Shown here: positions 45,332 through 53,588 of the stretch, piece after piece | How the letters are laid out: the number at the start of each line of letters is the position of its first letter | How positions within the stretch are numbered: the stretch's first letter is position 1 | Source of the DNA: Shewanella eurypsychrophilus | Lineage (GTDB): Bacteria > Pseudomonadota > Gammaproteobacteria > Enterobacterales > Shewanellaceae | Reading direction: 5' to 3' | NCBI RefSeq assembly: GCF_007004545.3 | Contig: NZ_CP045503.2 | Location: 3,628,102-3,692,101, forward strand | DNA length: 64,000 nt | Program-made: the position numbers and the translations under genes | Notes under the pieces: model-generated | Database searches by the model: none | The model's input: only the letters and a program-made list of their open reading frames with translations | What the model was told of the DNA's origin: nothing

Positions 45332-47404
45332 ATGATCTCAGATACTCAAACACAAAGCGCCAATATGAAGGGCCAGCTAGTTAGAGCAACCGACATCTCG
45401 ATTGCCGTTTTACTTATTATGGGCGCGGCCCCCGTCTTAGTCTCTAAGTACCTCTATCGAAAATGTCGCTATGCCACAGCCATTGAGAAAGTCTATATAC
45501 ATGACACCAGCGGAGGAAAAATCGCTCTTTACCAGTTCAGCGGAGAAGGGATCTGTTGTCGATGGCCCTACTTGCTCAATTTGCTGCGTGGAGAGCTTTC
45601 ATTAGTTGGCAGCGAAAAACAGTACTATTTAGAAGCGCAAACTAAAGAACAAGTTCAAAGCCAATGCAACAAGCATACGACACAGAGAAAACCAGGCTTA
45701 CTCTCCTTTGAACAGATGCATCAAACAATGGGCATCAATTTTGAGAGCCAACAGGGTCTACTACAAGGCTCACAAAACAGCATAGCTTCATATTTAATGG
45801 CAGCGATTAGGATTGTTATCGCATCGATATTTTCCAGCCCTAAAGCTGATACCTCATCCCCAGAGATCCCACTATTTGAACTAAAGCTCAGCAATATCAG
45901 CATGGATGACATGCTATCAAACTTCATGCAGCAATCAGTTATGTACAAGGCATGTCAAACAAAAATAGACCCAAGAGCAACAAGCCAACACTCAGTAGGT
46001 ATGGTCCAATATGCCTTTGTTAATGCGGATTGTTTGAATATGAGTGTTAACGACCCCTTCTACCGTCGCTGCTTACAGCATAGCTGTCACAAGGTGTTTG
46101 CCGATGGCTCGGGGATCCGTATCGCGAGCCTGTGGAAGGGATTTTCACCCAAAGACAACCTAAACGGCACCGACATGTTTCCCCGCCTGTGCGAGCAAGT
46201 CGCAGAACATAACTTATCTATCTTTCTCCTCGGTGGCGCAGCAGGCATTGCAGCCAAAACCGCTGAAAATATGCAGCATAAATACCCAAACTTAACTATC
46301 GCAGGTACCCACCACGGTTATTTTGATTCAGTAGAAAACGAACAAGCGGTTATTGCTCAAATCAACGCTTCTGGTGCCAGCATTTTACTGGTCGCCATGG
46401 GCGCGCCAAAACAGGAAGTCTGGCTTGAAAAACATCAGCCTGTTCTCAATGTTGCAGTCGGTATAGGCGTCGGTGGCTTATTTGATTTTTACTCTGAAAA
46501 AATCATTCGAGCACCGCTATGGGTAAGACAAATTGGCATGGAGTGGGTCTGCCGCCTGGCTGAAGAGCCTAAGCGCATGTGGAAACGCTACATTTTAGGT
46601 AATCCGCTTTTTCTCTATCGAGTGTGGCGTGAAATAGCCAAAGAGAAGCAGCAAAGCAACACACAAGCTAATGCGGCGACAGCGCTGAAGCAAGCAGACA
46701 ATACACCATCAATGGATAACAGCCTTGCTCATTTCGGTAACAACGCAACACAGAATAGCCAAGCTACACAACGTTGCAAGCGTCGCAGAGCCGCTGCCAG
46801 ATTAAACCTATCCTTAAAGCGTGGACTCGATCTGACTTGCGCCAGCATATTGCTATTCATCCTATTGCCACTGCTGATCGCCGTAGCCTTGTTAATCCGC
46901 CTGGAATCTAAAGGGCCAGTACTTTTCAACCAGCAAAGAGCGGGTAAGGACAATATTCCTTTTACCATGTGGAAATTTCGTTCTATGTACCAAAATGCCG
47001 AACAGCGTCTTAGCAAGCTGCAATCGGCCAATGAGATGCAAGGCGGCGTTTTATTTAAAATGAAGCAAGATCCAAGGATCACCCTAGTGGGTAAAATAAT
47101 AAGAAAACTGTCAATCGACGAACTGCCGCAACTGTGGAACGTCATCAGTGGTGATATGTCACTCGTAGGTCCTAGGCCCGCCCTGCTTACTGAAGTGAAG
47201 CTATATAGCGTGCAAGACAGGAGAAGGCTCGCCGTTAAACCTGGGATCACCTGTATTTGGCAAGTCAGTGGCCGCTCAAACATTCCATTTGATAAGCAAG
47301 TGGAACTCGATGTCGATTACATCTACCAACAATCATTTTTAACTGATATCTGGCTGCTCATTAAAACCATACCAGCTGTGATATTAGCCCGTGGCGCTTA
47401 TTAG
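45332..47404 (+). CDS. WecG/TagA glycosyltransferase fused between two phosphoglycosyltransferase-like domains
   Basis: A 690-residue protein of unusual build. Residues about 15-130 resemble a decayed bacterial sugar transferase: a hydrophobic helix (23-38), then WPYLLNLLRGELSLVGSEK, but with no catalytic Asp-Glu pair. Residues about 220-440 are a GT26 (WecG/TagA) domain with NADCLNMS, D258 in FADGSGI, GGAAGIA, VAMGAPKQEVW and VGGLFDFYSEKIIRAP. After a Gln/Asn-rich linker (435-480), residues 490-690 form a complete polyprenol-phosphate sugar-1-phosphate transferase (membrane helix, WKFRSM, D596-E597 in SIDELPQLWNVISGDMSLVGPRP). One protein could thus start the lipid-linked unit and add the second sugar, as TagO and TagA do in wall teichoic acid. 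Confidence 0.9.
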   Translation: MISDTQTQSANMKGQLVRATDISIAVLLIMGAAPVLVSKYLYRKCRYATAIEKVYIHDTSGGKIALYQFSGEGICCRWPYLLNLLRGELSLVGSEKQYYLEAQTKEQVQSQCNKHTTQRKPGLLSFEQMHQTMGINFESQQGLLQGSQNSIASYLMAAIRIVIASIFSSPKADTSSPEIPLFELKLSNISMDDMLSNFMQQSVMYKACQTKIDPRATSQHSVGMVQYAFVNADCLNMSVNDPFYRRCLQHSCHKVFADGSGIRIASLWKGFSPKDNLNGTDMFPRLCEQVAEHNLSIFLLGGAAGIAAKTAENMQHKYPNLTIAGTHHGYFDSVENEQAVIAQINASGASILLVAMGAPKQEVWLEKHQPVLNVAVGIGVGGLFDFYSEKIIRAPLWVRQIGMEWVCRLAEEPKRMWKRYILGNPLFLYRVWREIAKEKQQSNTQANAATALKQADNTPSMDNSLAHFGNNATQNSQATQRCKRRRAAARLNLSLKRGLDLTCASILLFILLPLLIAVALLIRLESKGPVLFNQQRAGKDNIPFTMWKFRSMYQNAEQRLSKLQSANEMQGGVLFKMKQDPRITLVGKIIRKLSIDELPQLWNVISGDMSLVGPRPALLTEVKLYSVQDRRRLAVKPGITCIWQVSGRSNIPFDKQVELDVDYIYQQSFLTDIWLLIKTIPAVILARGAY

Positions 47405-47468
47405 CACATTTTAAAAAAGACAATCAATAAACAAATTATTCAAACACTTTCACTATGGAGTAATGCGC

Positions 47469-48908
47469 ATGCAAGCCATCATTTTTGCTAACAGAACCGG
47501 TGATGAATTAGCCCCTTTGAATAGCCATTACTGTCCAGCTTTACTTCCCGTTGGGAATAAAGCCGTGATCGAATACACCTTAGAGGATATCGTCAAATCG
47601 GGTATTACCCAGATAAAATTAGTGATCTCATTTCAAGCCAAAGAGATTGAGAATCACTTAGGACATGGCGAAAAATGGGGATTAGATATTGAGTACTTTT
47701 TAAGTAAACCAGAAGAAGATACAGGCGAGATATTAAAACGACTCGCTCTAGCTCCATATGAAAGCCTGTTACTCGTTAGAGGCGATATATTCCGCTCCCC
47801 CTGCATAGCTCATTTCATTGATTTTTCAAAGGAGTTCTCTAATGACTTCGTCCAAGCCAAAATGGAAAACCAAAATGCCGGCATGATGTTGCTTCCTGCG
47901 GCCCTTCCCTATATTGCTGATATTAACTGGCCATTCTTGCCTCATTGCGATAACAAAAGCGTCGTCACACTCGTCTTACACGGACGTTGCTTCATGTTAG
48001 ATAGCTTTCTTTGCTACATGAACGCCAATAAGGCCTTAGCGACCAACGAACTGCCGTCATTAACGCCCAATGAGCGCAGTTACCTCTCCGCAAGTCCCGA
48101 GCAGGATTTTTATGTGGGCCCCAAAACTAATACCGATGAGCTGCATAAACAGAGCGGATGGGGGATCATAGGTGAAAACTGCCAAATTGAAGAGGATGTG
48201 CAACTTAAAGGCTGTGTGGTGATAGGCCAAAATTGTTTAATTGATAAAACCTCTATCATCGATAACAGTATGATTTTGGCTAATACCTACGTGGGGGGGA
48301 ACTTAGAAGTGAGTAACAGTATCCTCTGTAAAAACTTACTGATCAACGTAGAAACCTCTGGGGTAATACAAATTAACGATCAAGCGTTAATTGGATCAAA
48401 CGAAGTTCAGGCTAAATCCTCGACCAATAAAACAGGAATAATGACCCGCTTTATGTTGTCAATAATACTCCTGCTTAGCTTGCCGCTGTGGCCACTGCTA
48501 TCAATCTATTCATCATTACGAAATACCTTTAAACCTCACTCTGACTCTAACGCTGAGAAGTCCACGATATCAGATATCTTCATCGATAACTCAGGGCGAA
48601 ATTTTCAAGCCTGGCGATGGAACATTCCCAGTAAACTGCTCTCCAGATCACCGCAAATATTTTATGTATTAACCGGCAAATTGGATCTATTCGGTGATGC
48701 GCCTGAAGCCAGATATTCAACAGGTAAAGAAGATCGCCGGTTAGGTATTTTTGGCCCTGTGCAGCTGCTATTAGAGCCCAGCGCACCTGAAGAAGAGCGT
48801 CACATGTTAGAACTTGAGTTTGATGCAGATGAAAGAGCCATAAAGTATTTACACCTGGTTTGTAGAGCGTGCAAGAGCAACGCTCAAGTCATAGCGAGTA
48901 GCTTATAA
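47469..48908 (+). CDS. degenerate sugar nucleotidyltransferase with left-handed helix and PGT-like tail
   Basis: A 479-residue protein from the ATG at 47469 (GGAG at 8 bp). The N-terminal half has the NDP-sugar pyrophosphorylase fold outline (ALLPVGNKAVIEYTLEDIVKSGITQI), but the glycine-rich LAGGxGTR loop is replaced by IFANRTGDELAP, so catalysis is doubtful. Residues about 235-315 show hexapeptide left-handed beta-helix repeats (GENCQIEEDVQLKGCVVIGQNCLI). A membrane helix (about 325-350) precedes a segment like the end of a sugar transferase (KLLSRSPQIFYVLTGKLDLFGD) without its catalytic acid pair. Possibly a scaffold or regulator in the polymer pathway. Function unknown. Confidence 0.7.
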   Translation: MQAIIFANRTGDELAPLNSHYCPALLPVGNKAVIEYTLEDIVKSGITQIKLVISFQAKEIENHLGHGEKWGLDIEYFLSKPEEDTGEILKRLALAPYESLLLVRGDIFRSPCIAHFIDFSKEFSNDFVQAKMENQNAGMMLLPAALPYIADINWPFLPHCDNKSVVTLVLHGRCFMLDSFLCYMNANKALATNELPSLTPNERSYLSASPEQDFYVGPKTNTDELHKQSGWGIIGENCQIEEDVQLKGCVVIGQNCLIDKTSIIDNSMILANTYVGGNLEVSNSILCKNLLINVETSGVIQINDQALIGSNEVQAKSSTNKTGIMTRFMLSIILLLSLPLWPLLSIYSSLRNTFKPHSDSNAEKSTISDIFIDNSGRNFQAWRWNIPSKLLSRSPQIFYVLTGKLDLFGDAPEARYSTGKEDRRLGIFGPVQLLLEPSAPEEERHMLELEFDADERAIKYLHLVCRACKSNAQVIASSL

Positions 48909-48968
48909 CTCTATGCCCATAGCTCGAAGCTCATAGCTCGTAGCTCGTAACTCATAACTCGAAGCCCA
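48906..48968. repeat. degenerate heptamer tandem repeat (TAGCTCG type)
   Basis: Nine 7-bp units such as TAGCTCG, AAGCTCA and TAACTCG fill the gap from the stop codon of the upstream gene to the ribosome site of the next. Confidence 0.85.
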
Positions 48969-48985
48969 CCATACCGAGGAGCAAC

Positions 48986-49402
48986 ATGATGAAGACTATA
49001 ATCACCTATGGCACCTTTGATCTGTTTCATTATGGCCATGTGCGCTTACTGCACAGACTAAAAATGCTCGGAGATAGGCTTATCGTTGGTGTCTCTACCG
49101 ATGAGTTTAATGCACTGAAAGGCAAAGCCGCTTTTTTCAATTATCAGCAACGAGCCGAAATTGTTGCAGCATGTAGGCATGTAGACTTAGTCGTACCAGA
49201 GACACATTGGCAACAAAAGCCCCAGGACATTCAACGACTCAATGTCGATATTTTTGGCATGGGCAACGACTGGCAAGGGAAATTTGATTCATTAGCCAAC
49301 CTCTGTGAAGTGATATATTTAGACCGAACCGGACATATCTCAACCACAGAGATAAAAAACAGTTTATCCCTTGAGCTACCGTCACCAGCAAACTCTCAGT
49401 AA
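48986..49402 (+). CDS. tagD: glycerol-3-phosphate cytidylyltransferase (TagD-like)
   Basis: A 138-residue nucleotidyltransferase. GTFDLFHYGH contains the HxGH signature; the usual C-terminal RTxGISTT element appears as RTGHISTTEIKNSL. KGKAAFFNYQQRAEIVAACRHVD is also typical. It should make CDP-glycerol from CTP and glycerol 3-phosphate. The next gene encodes a CDP-glycerol glycerophosphotransferase-like protein 9 bp downstream, which supports glycerol over ethanolamine or a heptose as substrate. GAGGAG precedes the tandem ATGs at 48986 and 48989. Confidence 0.9.
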   Translation: MMKTIITYGTFDLFHYGHVRLLHRLKMLGDRLIVGVSTDEFNALKGKAAFFNYQQRAEIVAACRHVDLVVPETHWQQKPQDIQRLNVDIFGMGNDWQGKFDSLANLCEVIYLDRTGHISTTEIKNSLSLELPSPANSQ

Positions 49403-49411
49403 TAAAGCGAG

Positions 49412-50638
49412 ATGATTATGAGCACATACCTATTATTGTTGAGAAAAATCATCTACTTCACTTCAGGTTTTTTTCCAAGAGTGAATAAAGCCGTCATGGG
49501 CAGCTATAAAGATCAGTTCTGCGACAATGCTAAATATCTCTATCTACACTGGCAACGTAATCAATTCATTAAGACCATATGGATAAGCGGCGACATTAAC
49601 ATAGTCAAACAGTTAAACAATGAAGGTTATGAGGCTTACCACCGTTGGAGCTATAAGGGACTCTTTCATTGTCTCACGGCGAAATATTATTTTTACAATA
49701 GCTATATTGGAGACATTAACCAGTACCTAGCTAAAGGGGCGATTAAAGTTAACCTGTGGCATGGCTCGCCATTAAAAAAGATTGAATTCGATATCACCTC
49801 AGGTCCACTAGCAAATACCTACCACAGCACCAGTGCTTTTAAGCGCATCAGTAATTCGCTAAAATTCCACCAGCAGCATGTCAGACCTGACTTAATGCTA
49901 AGCCCAAGCCCCATAGTCGATAGCCTCTATTCGTCGGCATTTAGACTCTCAAACAGTAAAATCCACCGCTGTGGCAATCCGCGAACCGATTATTATCGCC
50001 GTTATCCAGAAAAAAAGTGTTCGCTAACCGAGATGTTCAAACACAAATACGCTCAAGTGATCTTGTACGCACCGACCTGGAATGATCAAACGGCAGTGAC
50101 ACATAATAAATCTCAGCAGAACCAAGATCAGCAGGAGTTTAACTGGCAAGCACTTTCAAAGCAGCTGCAACAGAGTAATCAATTATTTTTGGTACGCTTT
50201 CACCCCAATGAAGCACATTTAGGCAAACGGATAGGCACACTGGATAACATCATAGATATTTCTCATTGGCAGGATGTTTATAATATCTTGCATGATATTG
50301 ACCTGCTAATAACCGACCAATCCTCTCTGTTTATCGATCTGCTTTTACATAATATACCCACGCTATTTTATCATCAGAAAACTCAACAAGCGTCATCACA
50401 GACACAAACTTCACTACGTGAAAACTATGACTATACTCAGCACTTACCACTTGTAGGCAAAGCCTTTAAGCAAAATGATATCAATAGCTTTCAGGAGTTA
50501 CTGCAATCAATAAAAACGGGCAGCTGTTTTGAACAATCCCCCACAAAATCCCTACATTACAGGCAACTTAAAAATATTTTTTGGAACCAACAAACCCAAG
50601 ACACCTTCGACACCATAGAAAGCTATATGAAATCTTAA
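49412..50638 (+). CDS. CDP-glycerol glycerophosphotransferase (TagB/TagF-like)
   Basis: A 408-residue GT-B fold enzyme. Motifs: VNLWHGSPLKKI with the catalytic His, MLSPSPIVDSLYSSAF, HRCGNPRTDYY, ILYAPTWND, LVRFHPNEAH and LLITDQSSLFIDLLLHNIPTLFYH, the order seen in TagB/TagF proteins. The ATG at 49418 is an alternative start. It should transfer glycerol phosphate from CDP-glycerol onto a lipid-linked sugar, either once (TagB-like, priming) or repeatedly (TagF-like). Which applies cannot be told from sequence. It is last in the operon from 45332. Confidence 0.88.
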   Translation: MIMSTYLLLLRKIIYFTSGFFPRVNKAVMGSYKDQFCDNAKYLYLHWQRNQFIKTIWISGDINIVKQLNNEGYEAYHRWSYKGLFHCLTAKYYFYNSYIGDINQYLAKGAIKVNLWHGSPLKKIEFDITSGPLANTYHSTSAFKRISNSLKFHQQHVRPDLMLSPSPIVDSLYSSAFRLSNSKIHRCGNPRTDYYRRYPEKKCSLTEMFKHKYAQVILYAPTWNDQTAVTHNKSQQNQDQQEFNWQALSKQLQQSNQLFLVRFHPNEAHLGKRIGTLDNIIDISHWQDVYNILHDIDLLITDQSSLFIDLLLHNIPTLFYHQKTQQASSQTQTSLRENYDYTQHLPLVGKAFKQNDINSFQELLQSIKTGSCFEQSPTKSLHYRQLKNIFWNQQTQDTFDTIESYMKS

Positions 50639-50671
50639 GCCCCCATATCTTTTGTCGATGCACAGCTTCAC

Positions 50672-50932
50672 CGTAGGAGCGTGCTTTAGCCGCGATGGCC
50701 TTTATTGGTAATTTTCACCTCGGGCCTAAAGACCCTCCTACATAATCAAACAATGCACCATCATCCACCGTAGGAGCGCTTTAGCCGCGATGGCCTTTAT
50801 TTGTAATTTACACCTCGGGGCTGAAGCCCCTCCTACAATGAAACCCCTCCTACACAAGATAAGACCAATACCCCATGCACCAACATCGGTAGATTAAATC
50901 CCACACACCGTAGGAGCGCGCTTTAGCCGCGA
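50672..50932. repeat. REP elements upstream of the REP-associated transposase
   Basis: Two inverted pairs (about 50672-50743 and 50769-50855) and a half element (50908-50932). Each head reads GTAGGAGCG..TTTAGCCGCGA; each tail is its inverted counterpart CGGGCCTAAAGACCCTCCTAC or similar. No other feature is seen in this 358-bp gap. Confidence 0.92.
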
Positions 50933-50996
50933 AATTTTGGCTATATTTAGTAAGCTCGTCGTACCGTCGTAAATAAGAATCTAGAAGGAACTAGTG

Positions 50997-51479
50997 ATGA
51001 AACATGGAAAGGACTTAAGGACAGGAAGATATAGCGAAGGTAACAATTACTATTTTGTGACGACGAATACACATAACAGAGAAGCACTTTTTCTCGACTT
51101 TGATTGTGCTCGTATTGTCATAAATAACCTAAAACACACTGACAAATTAAATATCACTAACACTATAGGTTTTGTTTTGATGCCCGACCATCTTCATTGG
51201 CTGTTTCAGTTAAATGAAACCGCCGATTTAAGCTACGCAGTAGGCTCGACTAAAGGTCGAAGTGCCAAACAGATTAATACTCATTTGAAACGAAATATTA
51301 AAGTGTGGCAACCAGGTTTTTACGATCATTGCTTGAGGCAAGATGAAGAGATAAAAGAAGTGATGAGGTACATAGTTGCTAACCCATTGAGAGCAAATTT
51401 AGTAGACAATATTGGCAATTACTCACATTGGGATTGCATATATCTCCCCGTAGGAGCGGATTTAGCCGCGATTGATTGA
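50997..51479 (+). CDS. REP-associated tyrosine transposase (RAYT)
   Basis: A 160-residue Y1-type HUH nuclease from the ATG at 50997, which has AAGGA at 8 bp. The metal motif is HLH in MPDHLHWLF, and the nucleophile is the Tyr of MRYIVANPLRA. GRYSEGNNYYFVTTNTHNR at the N-terminus is family-typical. REP pairs flank it on both sides, and the last codons (VGADLAAID and stop) lie within a REP head. RAYTs are thought to nick and spread REP sequences. Whether this copy is active is unknown, but the catalytic residues are intact. Confidence 0.93.
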   Translation: MKHGKDLRTGRYSEGNNYYFVTTNTHNREALFLDFDCARIVINNLKHTDKLNITNTIGFVLMPDHLHWLFQLNETADLSYAVGSTKGRSAKQINTHLKRNIKVWQPGFYDHCLRQDEEIKEVMRYIVANPLRANLVDNIGNYSHWDCIYLPVGADLAAID

Positions 51480-51709
51480 TGTGAATAAAAGATTCGGGCC
51501 TAAAGACCCTCCTACATAATCAAACAATGCACCATCATTCACCGTAGGAGCGAGCTTTAGTCACGATGGCCTTTATTGGTAATTTACACCTCGGGGCTGA
51601 AGAACCTCCTACATAATCAAACTATGAAACATCATTCACCGTAGGAGCGTGCTTTAGCCGCGATTGATTGATGTAAATAAAAGATTCGGGGCTGAAGACC
51701 CTCCTACAC
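51449..51709. repeat. REP pairs downstream of the RAYT gene
   Basis: Three inverted pairs at about 51449-51516, 51543-51613 and 51640-51709. The first overlaps the 3' end of the transposase gene and the last contains the stop codon of the convergent DHH gene. Confidence 0.92.
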
Positions 51710-52663
51710 AAGATAATGGCTTTCTACAGATTTAATGAAATTAGGCAGATCAGACTTTGCTAGGGCATTAATTCCCGCTGCGGCGGCGCGACCACCACCG
51801 GTTTCAAACTGGCTGCACACATCACCCGCTCCCTGTTTATTATCAAGCGGTGCCCGTAACGAAACGGTATAAGTGCCGTCATTATTATCGGTGAGTACAG
51901 CATGAGCTGAGTCTGTTTGCTGATTCGCGAGAAAATTGCCATAAACCCCACTGATCCGTCTTGCCCATGCCGTATTGGGCAATTCGAACACAGATAAACA
52001 AGCGCTAGTATGCTTAGTCTCTATGGCCAAGGCATTGTCCATATCTTGTTGATAGGCTGTTTGAAGCAGATTAAAAGGTGAGTTTGTATCTATAATGACA
52101 TCGAAAGGATTTGGGTAGTTAAGCAAGGCTCGATAAAGATCTGCGGGATGAAAATGAAGATCTGAAATGTTACTGCCATATCCATTGTAATTGATCAGGG
52201 TACCTAATTCTTTAAGTTGCTCGGCTTGAACTTTAGTCAAATTAACCTTTGTCGCTAGCTCATCGGCTTTAGCAATAAGGTTATCGCCATAAGCTGCGGT
52301 GATCGCCCAAAGGTGGAATTGCCCCTCTAGCAGCTGATCGATAATCAGCGCAGTACAAGTATTGGCATCTAAATCTATGTGGGCCTGCAAATTCTGATGC
52401 TGAGTAATATCACCACATCTATGATGATCGGCATAAAAGACATCTGCACCTACATCGAGCGCATTGATCAAGGCAGCACTATTCTTCTCCATTGAGATAT
52501 CGAGTACCGTAAGGCGATCTTCAGGCCTCACCTGCACTTGCTCCAGCAGCTGGATATCACGCTTAACGCCGGTCACCAACTCACCATTAATTGGGTTAGC
52601 TAATCTAAGTTGCAGCAAGGCGATGATACCGTCGGCATCACCATTAAAAATATCGTAATTCAT
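51704..52663 (-). CDS. DHH family phosphoesterase
   Basis: A 319-residue putative phosphoesterase. MNYDIFNGDADGIIALLQL carries the first metal motif (D-x-D). LTVLDISM and YADHHRCG give the second Asp and the DHH motif. GDVCSQFETGGGRAAAAGIN near the C-terminus is the DHHA1-type glycine-rich substrate motif. The substrate is unknown (oligonucleotide, polyphosphate or small phosphoester). Its stop codon lies in a REP tail. It follows cysC on the same strand after a heptamer array; a functional link to sulfate assimilation is not evident. Confidence 0.88.
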   Translation of the reverse strand: MNYDIFNGDADGIIALLQLRLANPINGELVTGVKRDIQLLEQVQVRPEDRLTVLDISMEKNSAALINALDVGADVFYADHHRCGDITQHQNLQAHIDLDANTCTALIIDQLLEGQFHLWAITAAYGDNLIAKADELATKVNLTKVQAEQLKELGTLINYNGYGSNISDLHFHPADLYRALLNYPNPFDVIIDTNSPFNLLQTAYQQDMDNALAIETKHTSACLSVFELPNTAWARRISGVYGNFLANQQTDSAHAVLTDNNDGTYTVSLRAPLDNKQGAGDVCSQFETGGGRAAAAGINALAKSDLPNFIKSVESHYLV

Positions 52664-52670
52664 GAATGCC

Positions 52671-52712
52671 TAAGTTTTAAGTTTTAAGTTTTAAGTTTTA
52701 AGTTTTAAGTTA
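52671..52712. repeat. heptamer tandem repeat (TAAGTTT)
   Basis: Five perfect TAAGTTT units plus a variant, between the DHH gene start and cysC. Confidence 0.95.
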
Positions 52713-52721
52713 CGCTCGATA

Positions 52722-52815
52722 AAAACCAAAACATTAAAACTAACAATGAATTCTTAGTTTTTCTTTAATCTTTTACTCGCAACTCGAGACTTTCTTAGCT
52801 CTATCTTTAGCTCGA
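52722..52815. repeat. dispersed intergenic repeat, copy A
   Basis: About 90 bp, strongly similar to 57412-57498: both contain AAAAACCAAAA, TCTTTAATCTTTTACTCG and GACTTTCTTAGCTCT. The copy ends just inside cysC. Confidence 0.8.
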
Positions 52816-53448
52816 AACTGCTTTTAAATAACCATGACTTTTAAGATAATCGACAACCTGTTTCGCACAGGCTTCGATAGAGTGCTCTGCGGTTTTCACA
52901 TGCACTTCTGGCTGCAACGGCAATTCATAGGCTGAGTCTATTCCGGTGAAATTTTTAATCTCACCGGCGCGAGCTTTCTTGTATAAGCCTTTAGGGTCTC
53001 TTTGCTCACAGATTTCTACTGGCGTATCAATGAACACTTCAATGAATTGACCTGCTTGTAGCTGACCTCTAACGAGCTCTCTATCGACCGTAAATGGCGA
53101 GATAAACGCCGTCGAAACCAGTAAACCAGCATCAGCAAACAGTTTGGAAACTTCACCGATACGACGAATATTCTCAACTCGATCTTGATCTGAAAAGCCT
53201 AGATCGCCATTCAAACCATGGCGAACATTATCACCATCGAGAAGATAGGTTTTACAACCAAGGTCGTGCAACATTTTATCGACCGCATTAGCGACGGTGG
53301 ACTTGCCTGAACCACTAAGCCCAGTAAACCACAGCACAGCAGGGCGGTGCCCATGACTCTTAACTCGCTCTTCATGAGACACACTCGCCAGATGCCAAAC
53401 GACATCGGAGGATTTATCTTCAGTTTCTACAGCCTTATACGGTGACAT
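52807..53448 (-). CDS. cysC: adenylylsulfate (APS) kinase
   Basis: Phosphorylates APS to PAPS in sulfate assimilation. 213 residues from the ATG at 53448 (AAGGA upstream). Walker A is [52 protein letters not shown] and [22 protein letters not shown] are CysC signatures. It lies after the SLC13 permease and cysN on the same strand, forming a sulfate uptake and activation unit interrupted by repeats. Confidence 0.97.
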   Translation of the reverse strand: MSPYKAVETEDKSSDVVWHLASVSHEERVKSHGHRPAVLWFTGLSGSGKSTVANAVDKMLHDLGCKTYLLDGDNVRHGLNGDLGFSDQDRVENIRRIGEVSKLFADAGLLVSTAFISPFTVDRELVRGQLQAGQFIEVFIDTPVEICEQRDPKGLYKKARAGEIKNFTGIDSAYELPLQPEVHVKTAEHSIEACAKQVVDYLKSHGYLKAVSS

Positions 53449-53480
53449 TAACAATCCTTGAAATACTCTAAAAATCTAGT

Positions 53481-53507
53481 TGTAAGTTGTAAGTTGTAAG
53501 TTGTAAG
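53481..53507. repeat. heptamer tandem repeat (TGTAAGT)
   Basis: Three perfect TGTAAGT units and a partial fourth, between cysC and the SLC13 gene. A further three-unit array (ACTTAAA/ACTTACC/ACTTAAA) lies at 53548-53568. Confidence 0.88.
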
Positions 53508-53588
53508 AAGATAAAAGCAATCAATGAAATACCGTGTAAGGTTTTTTACTTAAAACTTACCACTTAAAGCTGCTCTTCACTGCTTTCC

